A stretch of 41,595 bases of DNA from NCBI GenBank assembly GCA_947478865.1, contig CANJXF010000040.1, positions 1 to 41,595 of the forward strand, read 5' to 3'. Positions within the stretch are counted from its first letter, which is position 1; each line of letters opens with the position of its first letter. The notes beneath the pieces were generated by a model that was given only the letters and a program-made list of their open reading frames with translations, was not told where the DNA came from and did no database searches. Below, in pieces: positions 8,665-17,358 of this stretch. The translations under genes and the position numbers were made by a program. The stretch is from Verrucomicrobiales bacterium (GTDB taxonomy: Bacteria > Verrucomicrobiota > Verrucomicrobiia > Limisphaerales > CANJXF01).

Positions 8665-8842
8665 CTTTGAAACTCAAAGGATGGTTCGCCATCCATCACG
8701 GCCAAAATTTGGGAACCCGGTGAAAATCCGGGACGGTTGCGCCACTGTTACGGGATACAAACTTCCAATGCCACTGATCGCAAGATTGGGAAGGCGGGAG
8801 AGAGGTTCGAAGCCCGAAGTCAGGATACTAATTTGGCTGTGC
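8665..8842 (+). promoter_or_regulatory. Cobalamin (B12) riboswitch aptamer
   Basis: The RNA elements of the cobalamin riboswitch appear in the right order: a hairpin GGATGG-TTCG-CCATCC (8679-8694), then GGGAACCCGGTGAAAATCCG (8711-8730) with GCGCCACTGTTACGGG, then GCCACTGATC, GGGAAGGCGGGAG, and the B12-box-like AGCCCGAAGTCAGGATAC (8811-8828). GCCAAA (about 8702) can pair with TTTGGC (about 8832) to close the core. A short CTTTGA-AAC-TCAAAG hairpin precedes it at 8665-8679. It binds a cobalamin and normally represses the gene downstream when B12 is plentiful. The 5' and 3' limits are approximate. The gene it leads into, at 9099, is not a recognised B12 gene. Confidence 0.92.
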
Positions 8843-8851
8843 TCGTCAGGA

Positions 8852-8919
8852 CTGTTGAGTCAGCGGCGGTCATAGACACGCCGCTACAATTCAACAGCCA
8901 CTTCTCCGACAAAGAGAAG
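8852..8919 (+). other. Two strong hairpins between the riboswitch aptamer and its terminator
   Basis: CTGTTGA (8852-8858) pairs with TCAACAG (8891-8897), and inside it AGCGGCG (8862-8868) pairs with CGCCGCT (8879-8885), giving a two-part stem with a 10-base loop. Immediately after, CTTCTC (8901-8906) pairs with GAGAAG (8914-8919). All four pairings are perfect. They are not part of the standard aptamer and no coding function fits. They could be an expression platform or a separate structured RNA module. Confidence 0.55.
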
Positions 8920-8966
8920 GATGAGGCCAGACCTGCTGAACTGTTTTCAGCGGGATTCGTAGAATG

Positions 8967-9003
8967 CCTTCATTCCCGTTTTGCCGGAATCGAAGGTTTT
9001 TTT
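8967..9003 (+). terminator. Intrinsic terminator in the riboswitch leader
   Basis: CCTTCATTCC (8967-8976) pairs with GGAAT-C-GAAGG (8986-8996), with one bulged C, and seven T residues follow (8997-9003). This is a textbook factor-independent terminator about 95 bases before the start codon at 9099, so it is the likely switch point. An alternative pairing, CGGGA (8951-8955) with TCCCG (8974-8978), would break the left arm and could act as the antiterminator. Confidence 0.65.
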
Positions 9004-9098
9004 ATTTAAAAAACAGACCCTCAGTTCCGCACTGGTCTCTCAATCACAAAAACCGTTTCGCGAAAAATTTTCGCGCAGCAAAATTGAAAGATCAGTTC

Positions 9099-10121
9099 AT
9101 GTTAAAAAAAATCCCGTTCGCGCTGGCTTTGGCCGGCTTGGTTCTCGTGCAAACTTCTGCCAATGCGGTTACGTTTTCACAAAATTTTTCCGCAAATCCA
9201 ACCAACACCGGCTGGAAAATTTTCGGCGACACCAATTTATTTCAGTGGAATTCCATTGATCAAAATCTCGCCGTCACCTGGGATTCCACCAAATCAAATA
9301 GTTTTTTTTATCTCCCGCTCGGCACGACGCTCACGCGCAACGACGATTTCATCATGGAGTTTGATTTGAACCTGCATGACATTGCCAGCGGAGTGGAGCC
9401 GGGCAAAACCGCGCCGTTGCAATTGGGATTCGGTTTTCTGAATTCCACGAATGCCATGAGTATAAATTTTAAGCGCGGCTCTTTTGGCGACGCACCGAAT
9501 GTGGCTGAATTCGATTACTATCCTTACGGCTATTACGACTTTGGCGTTATTTATCCTTCGCCTGCGGCAACCACGCCTTCCTTTATTTCTGAAGTCAACA
9601 GCATCCATTATGCGCCAGCCAGTATATCGGTTTACGATAACGAACTGCCGACGAACCAAACCGTGCATATCAAATTCAGCTACACCGCCAGCAACCAAAC
9701 TGCGGTCGTCGCCGTCACAACCAATGGCATCTCGATGGGATCGTTTCCAAGTCTCGTGTTGGATACCAACAACAATTTCGCTGGCTCCGATGAATTCCAT
9801 GTCGATATGTTTTCAATCAGCAGTTACAGCAGCGCGGGCGACGATTATGATTCGGTCCTCGCGCATGGAATCGTGGACAACCTTGTCGTCACCCTTCCGC
9901 CACCGGTGCAAAATCTGACAGGCACATTCAGCAATGGCGTCTGGCAGGCGCGATTCAACGATCATTTCAACTGGCTTTTTACGCTGGAACGCTCGACGAA
10001 TTTAATTTCCTGGACAGACGCTTCGCTGCCAGCCAGTGGCAACCGAACCAATTTATTTCTCCAGGATACAAATGCAGTTTCGGAGAAAGCGTTCTATCGG
10101 GTTCGAGCCGCGAGACCATGA
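9099..10121 (+). CDS. Secreted lectin-like protein under cobalamin riboswitch control, function unknown
   Basis: The frame is open from 8964 but that part overlaps the leader terminator; the ATG at 9099 begins a clean signal peptide ([14 protein letters not shown]...SANA, cleavage near residue 23). The mature protein of about 317 residues is rich in Asn, Thr, Ser and aromatic residues and looks all-beta. Its first 240 residues resemble a concanavalin-type (LamG-like) sandwich, with the repeated theme of a described surface and a [12 protein letters not shown] strand. The last 50 residues ([13 protein letters not shown]...AFYRVRAA) match a short C-terminal module common in secreted verrucomicrobial proteins. 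There is no TonB, lipobox or PEP-CTERM motif. The riboswitch suggests a role in capturing B12 or in replacing a B12-dependent activity, but this is inference. It overlaps the next gene by ATGA. Confidence 0.65.
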   Translation: MLKKIPFALALAGLVLVQTSANAVTFSQNFSANPTNTGWKIFGDTNLFQWNSIDQNLAVTWDSTKSNSFFYLPLGTTLTRNDDFIMEFDLNLHDIASGVEPGKTAPLQLGFGFLNSTNAMSINFKRGSFGDAPNVAEFDYYPYGYYDFGVIYPSPAATTPSFISEVNSIHYAPASISVYDNELPTNQTVHIKFSYTASNQTAVVAVTTNGISMGSFPSLVLDTNNNFAGSDEFHVDMFSISSYSSAGDDYDSVLAHGIVDNLVVTLPPPVQNLTGTFSNGVWQARFNDHFNWLFTLERSTNLISWTDASLPASGNRTNLFLQDTNAVSEKAFYRVRAARP

Positions 10122-10993
10122 GCCAGTGGAAAAAAACTGTGTGGGTAGCACCTGCCTCTGGCGGGTGCGAATCCCTCTCTCCATTGATCAGAGGAAAAAG
10201 AATCTGTTCGCTTCGCTCAAAATATTTTCACACACCCGCGAGCCGCAGGTGCTACCCGGCGTTTACGCTCATCGAACTGCTCGTCGTTATCGCCATCATT
10301 GCCATTCTCGCGGCGATGCTTCTGCCGACATTAGGCAAAAGCAAATTGTCCGCGCAACGCGCCGCGTGCCAAAGCAATTTGCGCCAACTTGGACTCGCGA
10401 CGCAGATGTATTGGGACGACAACGGCGGGAAATCTTTCAAGGTGTCAGACGGCGCGACGAACGGCGGGATGACGTGGTGGTTCGGCTGGCTCGACGGCAG
10501 CCAGCAGGAAGGCCATCGTCCGTTTGATTTATCCGCTGGAAAATTATTTCCCTATCTCAAAGGCAGCAACGTGCGGCTTTGCCCTTCGTTCGATTCCACG
10601 AAAACGCATTTCAAATTGAAAGCGACCAACGTTGTTTTCAGTTACGGCTACAACGGTTTGCTCGCGCCTTCCGCCCAGCCAATAAATATTTCAAAACTCC
10701 GAAGCACTGCGCAAACCGTGCTGATGGCTGACGCCGCGCAAATCAATGATTTTCAAGCGCCCGCCTCACGCAGCAATCCGATGCTGGAAGAATGGTATTA
10801 CCTCGACAACCCCACCAACACATCATCGTCCAGTTATTATCCGCACGGCCATTTTCGGCATCAGAAAAAAGCGAACGTCGTTTTCTGCGACGGCCATGTT
10901 GATTTGGAAAAACCGATGACCAACTCTATTGATACAAAAATGCCGGTTGAACTTGTCGGGCGGTTACGACCAGAAATTTTAATCGCGCAATAG
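10118..10993 (+). CDS. Pseudopilin-like protein with prepilin cleavage site and H-X9-DG motif (DUF1559-like)
   Basis: A 291-residue protein of a type abundant in Planctomycetes and Verrucomicrobia. The prepilin site [20 protein letters not shown] starts at residue 47, followed by a LPTLGKSK and [15 protein letters not shown] region typical of the family. The H-X9-DG motif (His248, Asp258-Gly259) is present near the C-terminus. Such proteins are processed by prepilin peptidase; their role is not known. The start ATG overlaps the preceding stop (ATGA), so it is likely co-transcribed with the riboswitch-controlled gene. The leader is far too long for a prepilin (47 residues), and most of it is encoded by a palindromic repeat (10143-10257). 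A TTG at codon 23 is an alternative start. Confidence 0.8.
   Translation: MSQWKKTVWVAPASGGCESLSPLIRGKRICSLRSKYFHTPASRRCYPAFTLIELLVVIAIIAILAAMLLPTLGKSKLSAQRAACQSNLRQLGLATQMYWDDNGGKSFKVSDGATNGGMTWWFGWLDGSQQEGHRPFDLSAGKLFPYLKGSNVRLCPSFDSTKTHFKLKATNVVFSYGYNGLLAPSAQPINISKLRSTAQTVLMADAAQINDFQAPASRSNPMLEEWYYLDNPTNTSSSSYYPHGHFRHQKKANVVFCDGHVDLEKPMTNSIDTKMPVELVGRLRPEILIAQ
10143..10257. repeat. REP/MITE-like inverted repeat inside the pseudopilin leader
   Basis: Arms at 10143-10167 and 10233-10257 (25 bases each) pair at 22 of 25 positions. The outer 13 bases of each arm (GGGTAGCACCTGC and its complement) and the inner 7 (GCGGGTG/CACCCGC) match perfectly, with a 65-base centre. The element lies in frame and encodes residues 9-47 of the pseudopilin. 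Similar G-rich palindromes are typical of repeat families in large bacterial genomes; only one copy is in this window, so its family cannot be proven here. Confidence 0.7.
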
Positions 10994-11398
10994 CAATAAA
11001 AATTTACAAAAAAAGTTTTGCGAAAATCTGCTTTCGACTTGAGAAAAAAACGTTTTTGAGCGATACATCTTTACAGTTAAGCGTGGAAAAATTCGGAGCC
11101 GCGCATTGTTCTTTCAAAAAATTTCTGGTTTTAACCCTGCCATGTTCGTGATCAGAAACAAATCCTTGGACCGTAATTAAACAAATAACGGAACCTTGCC
11201 TTCGCTGTGCGGCCGACAGGCCTTGATTGGAAGTCGAAAGCCGCCGATTGGGTTCCACTGTTTCACTTAAGTTCAAAGGAACTGTGAACACGGCATTACG
11301 GTGGGGTTATTTTTTCAAACGCTCTTAATCCTAATCGTCTTCATAATCTTACCCGGAAGAATGCGATTAGGATTAAGAGGAAGATTAGGAACCAGAAC
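10994..11398. other. 405-base intergenic region between convergent genes
   Basis: The region separates the 3' ends of the pseudopilin (plus) and a DUF1501 gene (minus). Its only clear structure is the inverted repeat at 11322-11379. A 95-codon open frame on the minus strand (11004-11291) has no signal peptide, domain or family-like composition and is not called. Nothing else was recognised. Confidence 0.55.
11322..11379. repeat. Inverted repeat, possible bidirectional terminator
   Basis: CTCTTAATCCTAATC (11322-11336) is perfectly complementary to GATTAGGATTAAGAG (11365-11379), with a 28-base loop. It lies 20 bases past the stop of the minus-strand DUF1501 gene and well after the plus-strand pseudopilin. 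The 15-base stem is AT-rich and has no T-run, so it may be a dispersed repeat rather than a terminator. The related GATTAGGA at 11384-11391 is a partial direct copy. Confidence 0.55.
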
Positions 11399-12832
11399 TC
11401 ACGTCAGTATCTCGCGAATTACTTCCCCATGCACATCCGTCAGGCGCCGGTTCGCACCATTGTTGCGGAACGTCAGTTTTTCGTGATCGATTCCAAGTAG
11501 ATGCAAAATCGTCGCGTGCAGATCGTAGCAATACGCTTTATCCTTCGTAGACTTCCATGACCATTCATCGCTTTCGCCGTAAGCCGCGCCCCCTTTGATC
11601 CCCGCGCCAGCCATCCAACTGACGAATGTGCCACCGTTATGATCCCGACCAACGCTGCTTTGGCTGAAGGGCATGCGGCCAAATTCCGTCGTCCAAATCA
11701 CCAGTGTATCTTCGAGCATCCCACGCGCTTTCAAATCTTTGATCAGTGCAGCGGTTGGTTTGTCCGTCGCGCTCGTGATCGACCCAAGCTCTTTAGAAAT
11801 GTCAGCGTGATTATCCCAATTTCCTGCCGCGCCAGCAGTGCCGCTCCATACTTGTACAAAGCGCACGCCGCGCTCCAACAAGCGGCGCGCCGTCAAACAA
11901 TTGCGGCCAAAATCTTCGGTTGTTTTTTCATCAAGCCCGTACATTTTCTTGGTCGCTTCCGTTTCACCGCCAAGGTTGAGAACATCGGGAGCGCTCAACT
12001 GCATTTTTGCTGCGAGTTCGTAGGATGCGATTCGAGCATCGAGTCGTGAGTCGCCTTGCGCATGAGCGAGATGTTCGCGATTCAACTTGTTCAATAAAGC
12101 CAAGCCGTCGGCTTCACTTTTCTTCGTAATAAATTTCGCAGAGCCGGGCGGGAATAAATCTTCGATCGGATTTTGCGCCGCGGCTTTGATGATCGTGCCT
12201 TGGTGCGCGACGGGCAAAAAGCCAGATGAAAAACTTCCCTTGGAATTGTAAGGCAAACCGCGCGAATCCGGCAGCACCACGAACGTGGGCAAATTATCCG
12301 TCAGGTTTCCGAGACCGTAGGAGATCCACGCGCCCATGCATGGAAAACCGGGCGTGAGAAAACCAGTGTTCTGCAAATAAACGCCCGGACCATGGACATT
12401 CGTCTTCGAAGTCATCGCCATGAGAAACGCGAGGTCATCAACGCATTTCGCGATGTGCGGAACCGCACTGCTCACCCAACGTCCGCTAGCGCCGTGCTGT
12501 TTCCATTCGTACGGGCTTTTCATCAAATTTCCGGGGGAACTGGTGGTCGCCTCCACGCGTTCGCCCGGGTCAAACTTTTGCCCGCTGCGCTTGATGAGTT
12601 CCGGTTTGTAATCGAAAAGATCACACTGACTCGCCCCGCCGTTCATGAAGAGTTGAATCACGCGTTTTACCTTCGCGCGATGATGCAAGCCGCCGTTGAA
12701 TTCAGGATTCGGTTTTGCGAGGGAATCGGCGAGCAAGCCTTGCGTGCCGAACAAATGCGCCATTGCCACGCCGCCCAATCCACCGCCGAAGCGCCAGAGA
12801 AATTCACGGCGATTGAAAAAAGTAAGGCTCAT
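11399..12832 (-). CDS. DUF1501 family protein with twin-arginine-like signal (first copy)
   Basis: A 477-residue protein of the DUF1501 family, which is related to the alkaline phosphatase/sulfatase fold and is abundant in Planctomycetes and Verrucomicrobia. The N-terminus has NRREFLWRFGGGLGGVAMAHL, a twin-arginine-like signal, so export as a folded protein is likely. Family features include FMNGGASQCDLFDYKP, a DNHADI segment, VIWTTEFGRMPFSQ, GRDHN and the C-terminal HATILHLLGIDHEKLTFRNNG. The gene starts 9 bases after the stop of the DUF1549/DUF1553 gene upstream, so the two form an operon. The true substrate is not established; the pairing suggests an oxidative or hydrolytic role on complex polysaccharides. 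A second pair lies at 36517-41125. Confidence 0.88.
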   Translation of the reverse strand: MSLTFFNRREFLWRFGGGLGGVAMAHLFGTQGLLADSLAKPNPEFNGGLHHRAKVKRVIQLFMNGGASQCDLFDYKPELIKRSGQKFDPGERVEATTSSPGNLMKSPYEWKQHGASGRWVSSAVPHIAKCVDDLAFLMAMTSKTNVHGPGVYLQNTGFLTPGFPCMGAWISYGLGNLTDNLPTFVVLPDSRGLPYNSKGSFSSGFLPVAHQGTIIKAAAQNPIEDLFPPGSAKFITKKSEADGLALLNKLNREHLAHAQGDSRLDARIASYELAAKMQLSAPDVLNLGGETEATKKMYGLDEKTTEDFGRNCLTARRLLERGVRFVQVWSGTAGAAGNWDNHADISKELGSITSATDKPTAALIKDLKARGMLEDTLVIWTTEFGRMPFSQSSVGRDHNGGTFVSWMAGAGIKGGAAYGESDEWSWKSTKDKAYCYDLHATILHLLGIDHEKLTFRNNGANRRLTDVHGEVIREILT

Positions 12833-12841
12833 ATTGTCTGA

Positions 12842-15838
12842 CTAATTCACGAAGATAAATTCGTTGCTGTTCAGGATAATCCGGCAGGTGTTCGCCATAC
12901 CGTGTTCAATCGCGTAAGACTTCAGTGCCTTAAGCTCGCTCCGATTCGGGTCGCGTCCCAGCGTCAGGTTGTAAGCGGTCCGAATCTGTATTTCCACATT
13001 GCCGCTGCCGCGCGCGACGCGTGCCGCCAAATGTTCGCTTTGGCGGATGACAAAACGGTCGTTCAACATCGCGAGCGCTTGCAATGCCGTGACGGAAATA
13101 TTTCGCACTGCCGTCATTTGCGATGGATCGGCGCAATCGAGCGTATCCATAAACGGATCGGGCAATGTGCGATAAATATATCGATAAATGCTGCGACGAA
13201 AATTTACCGGCGCATCGACATCAAAACGTCCGTAATCCACCGTTGGCGTCCGGTCGGGAGTCGGATCTTCTAAATAAAATTGCATGACGGACGGACCGCC
13301 CATCGTGAGGTCAAGCTTCCCGGTGATTTGAAGAATCGCGTCACGCAAACATTCCGCATCGAGTCGCGTGCGGTTCATCCTCCAGAGGAAAAGATTCCCG
13401 GAATCCAGCTTGGCAAATCGAACATTGTTCCCGGAGGATTGCTGATAAACCGCGCTAGTCAGAATCAATTTGTGCAATCCCTTGATCGAACCGCCGCTCT
13501 CAATAAAGGTGGACGCGAGCCAACCCAGCAATTCCGGGTGTGTCGGCCGCGAGCCCATTTCACCAAAGTCATTCGGCGTATCGACAAGGCCACGACCGAA
13601 ATGATAATGCCAAACGCGATTCACAATGGAGCGCCACGTCAGAACGTTGCGAGGATCAGCAATCCATTTCGCGAGAGCAGCGCGGCGCGCTGCCTCATCG
13701 CTTGGATCGGCAAGGCTGAATTGAGAACTCAGATCAGAGACAAAAGCGAGCGCACCGGGCACAGCGGGTTCCTCGGGTTTGGTAATGTCGCCCCGTTTGA
13801 GCAGATAAACCGGACGTGGAATTTTTGCAGGGGTGAAATTTTTTTGCGGTGGAAAATCGCTGGTTCCAGCGTAGACCATTCTGGGCGCAGGCAAAACCGC
13901 AAGCTGCCGCTCCAATCGCGCTTTCAAAACGTATCCGGCAAGTTCGATTTTCTGATCGGCGGATCGGGCCGCAACCTTGATCGCAATAATTTTTGAAATA
14001 TTTTCCGGCAGTGAATTAACCCGCACTGGGAGCGGCGCACTCGTCACCGACAGGCGCGCCCTGCCGATCGTATGCGAGCTTCCATGCTGTTGCTCCAAAA
14101 CAAAAGTCAACGCGGTGCCGTTTTCGAAACCGATGCTTTCCTTCAATTCGAAAAACGCGAAATGCGATTTGCCTTCCTCAGGATGAATTCCCCAACCCGT
14201 TTTCCCGTCGCCATCGATCGCCTTGCCGACTTCCCAATCCTTTTGGTTGAAATCCGCCGACGCATTTTGCAACGCGATCGTTTTTGCAGAGTTGGTTTCG
14301 CCCTTTGGCGCGGCTTTCAGACGAAATTCCGTGAGGGTAATATTCCCGTTGTCCTGTCGACCCGGCCCGTCGTGCGGCAAGCTTTTGTCGGCCAGAACCT
14401 CAAGACGAACCGCAGTGACTCCCTTCATATCCATCGGCGCCATGATTGTGTAGGTGTCAGACTCCGGCCGCGTTCCGGTCGCGAGAACTGAGCCATCGAC
14501 CTGCTTCGTCAGGGTTGCGCCGCCATCACTTTTGAAGCTGGTGGGATCGAGAATTGTCCATGCAATTGCCGGAGGACCAATCTGTTTTTCCCATTCAGCA
14601 ACTTCCGATTGCACGGACGCGTCCAGCAGCGACTTATCTTTGGGATTCACGTCCAAAGCAGTTTTCTTTTTCAACAAAGCCTGGCGCGTGGCGTGAATTT
14701 TTGGATCAAGATCATAAGGCCGGTCTACGCGATCTACTCCAGCAAAGACGGATTGCAAATTGTAATATTCCCTCTGCGAGATGGGATCGAACTTGTGATT
14801 GTGACACCGCGCGCAATGAACCGTGCTGCTGACAAACGTGGACATCGTCACGGCAACCATGTCGTCGCGATCCAGATTCTGCGCCATCTTCTTATCCACC
14901 GTGTCGGCCACGATGTGCATTTGCGAACTTTCATCCCACGGACCGGTCGCAATAAAACCGAGCGCCACCACTCCCGCAGGATCGTCAGGAAAAAGGGTGT
15001 CGCCGGCGATTTGTTCCTCGACGAACCGGGCGTAGGGTTTGTCGTCATTGAATGAGCGAATTAAATAATCGCGATATGGCCACGCATTCGGGCGGGGACG
15101 ATCCTGATCGTGCCCATGAGAATCGGCGAAATGAACCACATCGAGCCAATGGCGCGCCCAACGTTCACCGTATCGCGGCGACGCGAGCAACCGATCAACG
15201 ACCTTGGAATATGCACCGGGAGATTTGTCGGTGAGGAAATCGCGCATCTCTTCCGGAGTGGGTGGCAATCCGGTCAAATCAAACGTGACGCGCCGCAACA
15301 AAGTTCGCTTATCCGCCAGCGGTGAAGGTTTCATCCCCTTCTCTTCCAGCTTGGCAAGAATGAATTGGTCAATCGGAGTTTTCGCCCACGATTTATTTTT
15401 CGTTTTCGGCGGCGCAGATTTTTTGATCGGTTGCAGCGACCATATCTTTTCGACCTTCGCGGTCAACGGCTGCTCGTAAACCGCGCCGGTGTTGATCCAT
15501 TTGGCAAGCTGCGCGATTTCATTCTCGGACAATTCTTCCCGCTTATACGGCATGCCTGGCTCATCGGCATGCGTGATTTTCTTGTAGAGCAAACTCGCTT
15601 TTGCATCGCCTGCCACAATGGCTGACCCGCTTTCGCCGCCGCGCAAAAGAGATTCGTGCGTGGAAAGATTCAGTCTGGCGCGCTCGAATTTCCCGCCATG
15701 ACACTCGATGCATTTGGATTCGAGAATCGCACGGGCTCCGGCGAAGGGCGAAATCTCCCCCTGTGCGACACCGCAAAGCAATCCGGCCAGGACAACCAAC
15801 AAACTGAGCAACCATTTAGTTTTATTTTGGGCGATCAC
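12842..15838 (-). CDS. PSD1-type cytochrome c protein with DUF1549 and DUF1553 domains (first copy)
   Basis: A 998-residue secreted protein, starting at GTG, with a signal peptide of about 27 residues (MIAQNKTKWLLSLLVVLAGL...). Domains in order: a PSC1-like cytochrome c segment with CIECH at 43-47; DUF1549 (PSD1) from about 154 to 360, with a second CxxCH-like CARCH at 342-346 followed by NHKFDPISQ; a variable middle region with beta-rich sequence; and DUF1553 from about 710 to 970, including NRVWHYHFGRGLVDTPNDFG and SRPTHPELL. Such proteins are expanded in Planctomycetes and Verrucomicrobia and probably pass electrons during breakdown of polymers. It is divergent from rarA by a 108-base gap and precedes its DUF1501 partner. 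Confidence 0.9.
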   Translation of the reverse strand: MIAQNKTKWLLSLLVVLAGLLCGVAQGEISPFAGARAILESKCIECHGGKFERARLNLSTHESLLRGGESGSAIVAGDAKASLLYKKITHADEPGMPYKREELSENEIAQLAKWINTGAVYEQPLTAKVEKIWSLQPIKKSAPPKTKNKSWAKTPIDQFILAKLEEKGMKPSPLADKRTLLRRVTFDLTGLPPTPEEMRDFLTDKSPGAYSKVVDRLLASPRYGERWARHWLDVVHFADSHGHDQDRPRPNAWPYRDYLIRSFNDDKPYARFVEEQIAGDTLFPDDPAGVVALGFIATGPWDESSQMHIVADTVDKKMAQNLDRDDMVAVTMSTFVSSTVHCARCHNHKFDPISQREYYNLQSVFAGVDRVDRPYDLDPKIHATRQALLKKKTALDVNPKDKSLLDASVQSEVAEWEKQIGPPAIAWTILDPTSFKSDGGATLTKQVDGSVLATGTRPESDTYTIMAPMDMKGVTAVRLEVLADKSLPHDGPGRQDNGNITLTEFRLKAAPKGETNSAKTIALQNASADFNQKDWEVGKAIDGDGKTGWGIHPEEGKSHFAFFELKESIGFENGTALTFVLEQQHGSSHTIGRARLSVTSAPLPVRVNSLPENISKIIAIKVAARSADQKIELAGYVLKARLERQLAVLPAPRMVYAGTSDFPPQKNFTPAKIPRPVYLLKRGDITKPEEPAVPGALAFVSDLSSQFSLADPSDEAARRAALAKWIADPRNVLTWRSIVNRVWHYHFGRGLVDTPNDFGEMGSRPTHPELLGWLASTFIESGGSIKGLHKLILTSAVYQQSSGNNVRFAKLDSGNLFLWRMNRTRLDAECLRDAILQITGKLDLTMGGPSVMQFYLEDPTPDRTPTVDYGRFDVDAPVNFRRSIYRYIYRTLPDPFMDTLDCADPSQMTAVRNISVTALQALAMLNDRFVIRQSEHLAARVARGSGNVEIQIRTAYNLTLGRDPNRSELKALKSYAIEHGMANTCRIILNSNEFIFVN

Positions 15839-15946
15839 TTTGCGTGGAGATTTTGCAAAAGGCTACCGTGCCCCGGGTAGGTTGTAAATCGGCGCAAATG
15901 CATTCTTTTTCGGGCATTTATTTGCATCGTCTGCTAGTTTTTCCGC

Positions 15947-17347
15947 ATGGCAGAGAGTGATTTGTTTGCGACTTCGGCGGAGCCGGACGTTTCCAAAACG
16001 TCTGAAGGTGAGACGCGAGTTTTTCGCAATCGCCCGCTCGCCGCGCGGATGCGCCCGCAAACTTTGGATGAATATTTTGGCCAAAAACATATTCTGGCTC
16101 CCGGCCAGCTTCTCCGGCGAGCCATCGAGTCGGATCGCATTCAATCGCTCATTTTTTACGGGCCGCCCGGCACTGGCAAAACTTCGCTCGCCCAAATCAT
16201 TGCCAACCAGACAAAAAATAAATTCGAACGGCTCAGCGGCGTGGAATCGAATGTGGCCGACATGCGTCGCGTGCTGGCCGCAGCGGGGAATCGTTTGGAA
16301 AACACCGGTCAATCCACAATTTTGTTCATCGACGAGATTCATCGGTTCAACAAGGCGCAGCAGGACATTCTTTTGCCGGACGTGGAAAGCGGCGTGGTGC
16401 GGCTAATTGGCGCGACGACACACAATCCATTTTTCTTTGTCAATTCTCCGCTCGTTTCGCGCTCGCAGATTTTTGAGCTGCGACCGCTCACGGAGGAGGA
16501 TCTTTACGAATTGTTGCAACGAGCGCTGCGCGAGGAAGTGCGGGGGTTGGGCCACATCAAAATTCGCGCGGACGAAGCGGCGTTGCGGCATCTCGCAAGA
16601 ATTTCCGACGGCGACGCGCGCAAAGCGTTGAATTCTTTGGAAATTGCGGCGTTGACCACTTCGCCGGCGAGCGACGGACTCATTCACATCAATTTGTCGG
16701 TGGCCGAGCAATGCATTCAGAAAAAAGCGATTGTCTATGACGGCGATGGCGACGCGCATTACGACACGATTTCCGCGTTCATCAAATCGATGCGCGGCAG
16801 TGATCCCGATGCGGCGCTTTATTGGCTGGCGAAAATGATTCACGCCGGCGAAGACCCGCGCTTCATCACAAGGCGGATCGTTATTTGCGCGGCGGAAGAC
16901 GTCGGACTGGCCGATCCGATGGCGTTGATTCTCGCGCAAGCAGCGCACCATGCGGCGGAGTTCGTTGGTTGGCCGGAAGCGCGGATTCCGATTGCGGAAG
17001 CGGCGATTTACATTGCGACGGCGCATAAGAGCAACAGCGCTTATCTGGCGATTGATGCGGCGCTGGAGGATGTTCGAGCCGGCCGCACCTTGCCCGTTCC
17101 AGAACATTTGCGGGATAAACATTACGCGGGCGCGAAACAACTCGGTCACGGCGAGGGTTACAAATACGCCCACGACGCCCCAGAACATTTCGTGGCGCAG
17201 GATTATCTCGGTGCGACGAAACATTATTACGAACCAACGGATCAAGGCGTGGAAAAGAAAATCAAAGATCGCGTGGAAAGATGGCGGGTGCAGTTGGATG
17301 AGCTAAGAACTGAGATCGCTGCAAAAAATGCCAAACACGCAGATTAG
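15947..17347 (+). CDS. rarA: Replication-associated recombination protein A (RarA/MgsA), AAA+ ATPase
   Basis: A 466-residue cytosolic AAA+ ATPase, the normal RarA length. RarA acts at stalled replication forks and is related to clamp-loader subunits and to eukaryotic WRNIP1. Visible motifs are Walker A GPPGTGKTS (72-80), Walker B ILFIDEIHRF (125-134), sensor 1 in IGATTHNPFF, and sensor 2 in SDGDARKALNSLE. The C-terminal half has the family motif RGSDPDAALYWLAKMIHAGEDPRFI and the closing YAHDAPEHFVAQDYLG segment. It begins an apparent operon with the cyclo-ligase (11 bases downstream) and RNase Y. Confidence 0.96.
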   Translation: MAESDLFATSAEPDVSKTSEGETRVFRNRPLAARMRPQTLDEYFGQKHILAPGQLLRRAIESDRIQSLIFYGPPGTGKTSLAQIIANQTKNKFERLSGVESNVADMRRVLAAAGNRLENTGQSTILFIDEIHRFNKAQQDILLPDVESGVVRLIGATTHNPFFFVNSPLVSRSQIFELRPLTEEDLYELLQRALREEVRGLGHIKIRADEAALRHLARISDGDARKALNSLEIAALTTSPASDGLIHINLSVAEQCIQKKAIVYDGDGDAHYDTISAFIKSMRGSDPDAALYWLAKMIHAGEDPRFITRRIVICAAEDVGLADPMALILAQAAHHAAEFVGWPEARIPIAEAAIYIATAHKSNSAYLAIDAALEDVRAGRTLPVPEHLRDKHYAGAKQLGHGEGYKYAHDAPEHFVAQDYLGATKHYYEPTDQGVEKKIKDRVERWRVQLDELRTEIAAKNAKHAD

Positions 17348-17358
17348 AAACTGGTGAC

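Noticed and set aside
8964-9098. Upstream extension of the riboswitch-controlled gene
   Set aside because: It overlaps the leader terminator and would put 45 residues before a clear signal peptide.
11004-11291. A 95-codon minus-strand frame in the intergenic region
   Set aside because: No domain, signal or conserved-looking sequence, and no ribosome-binding site.
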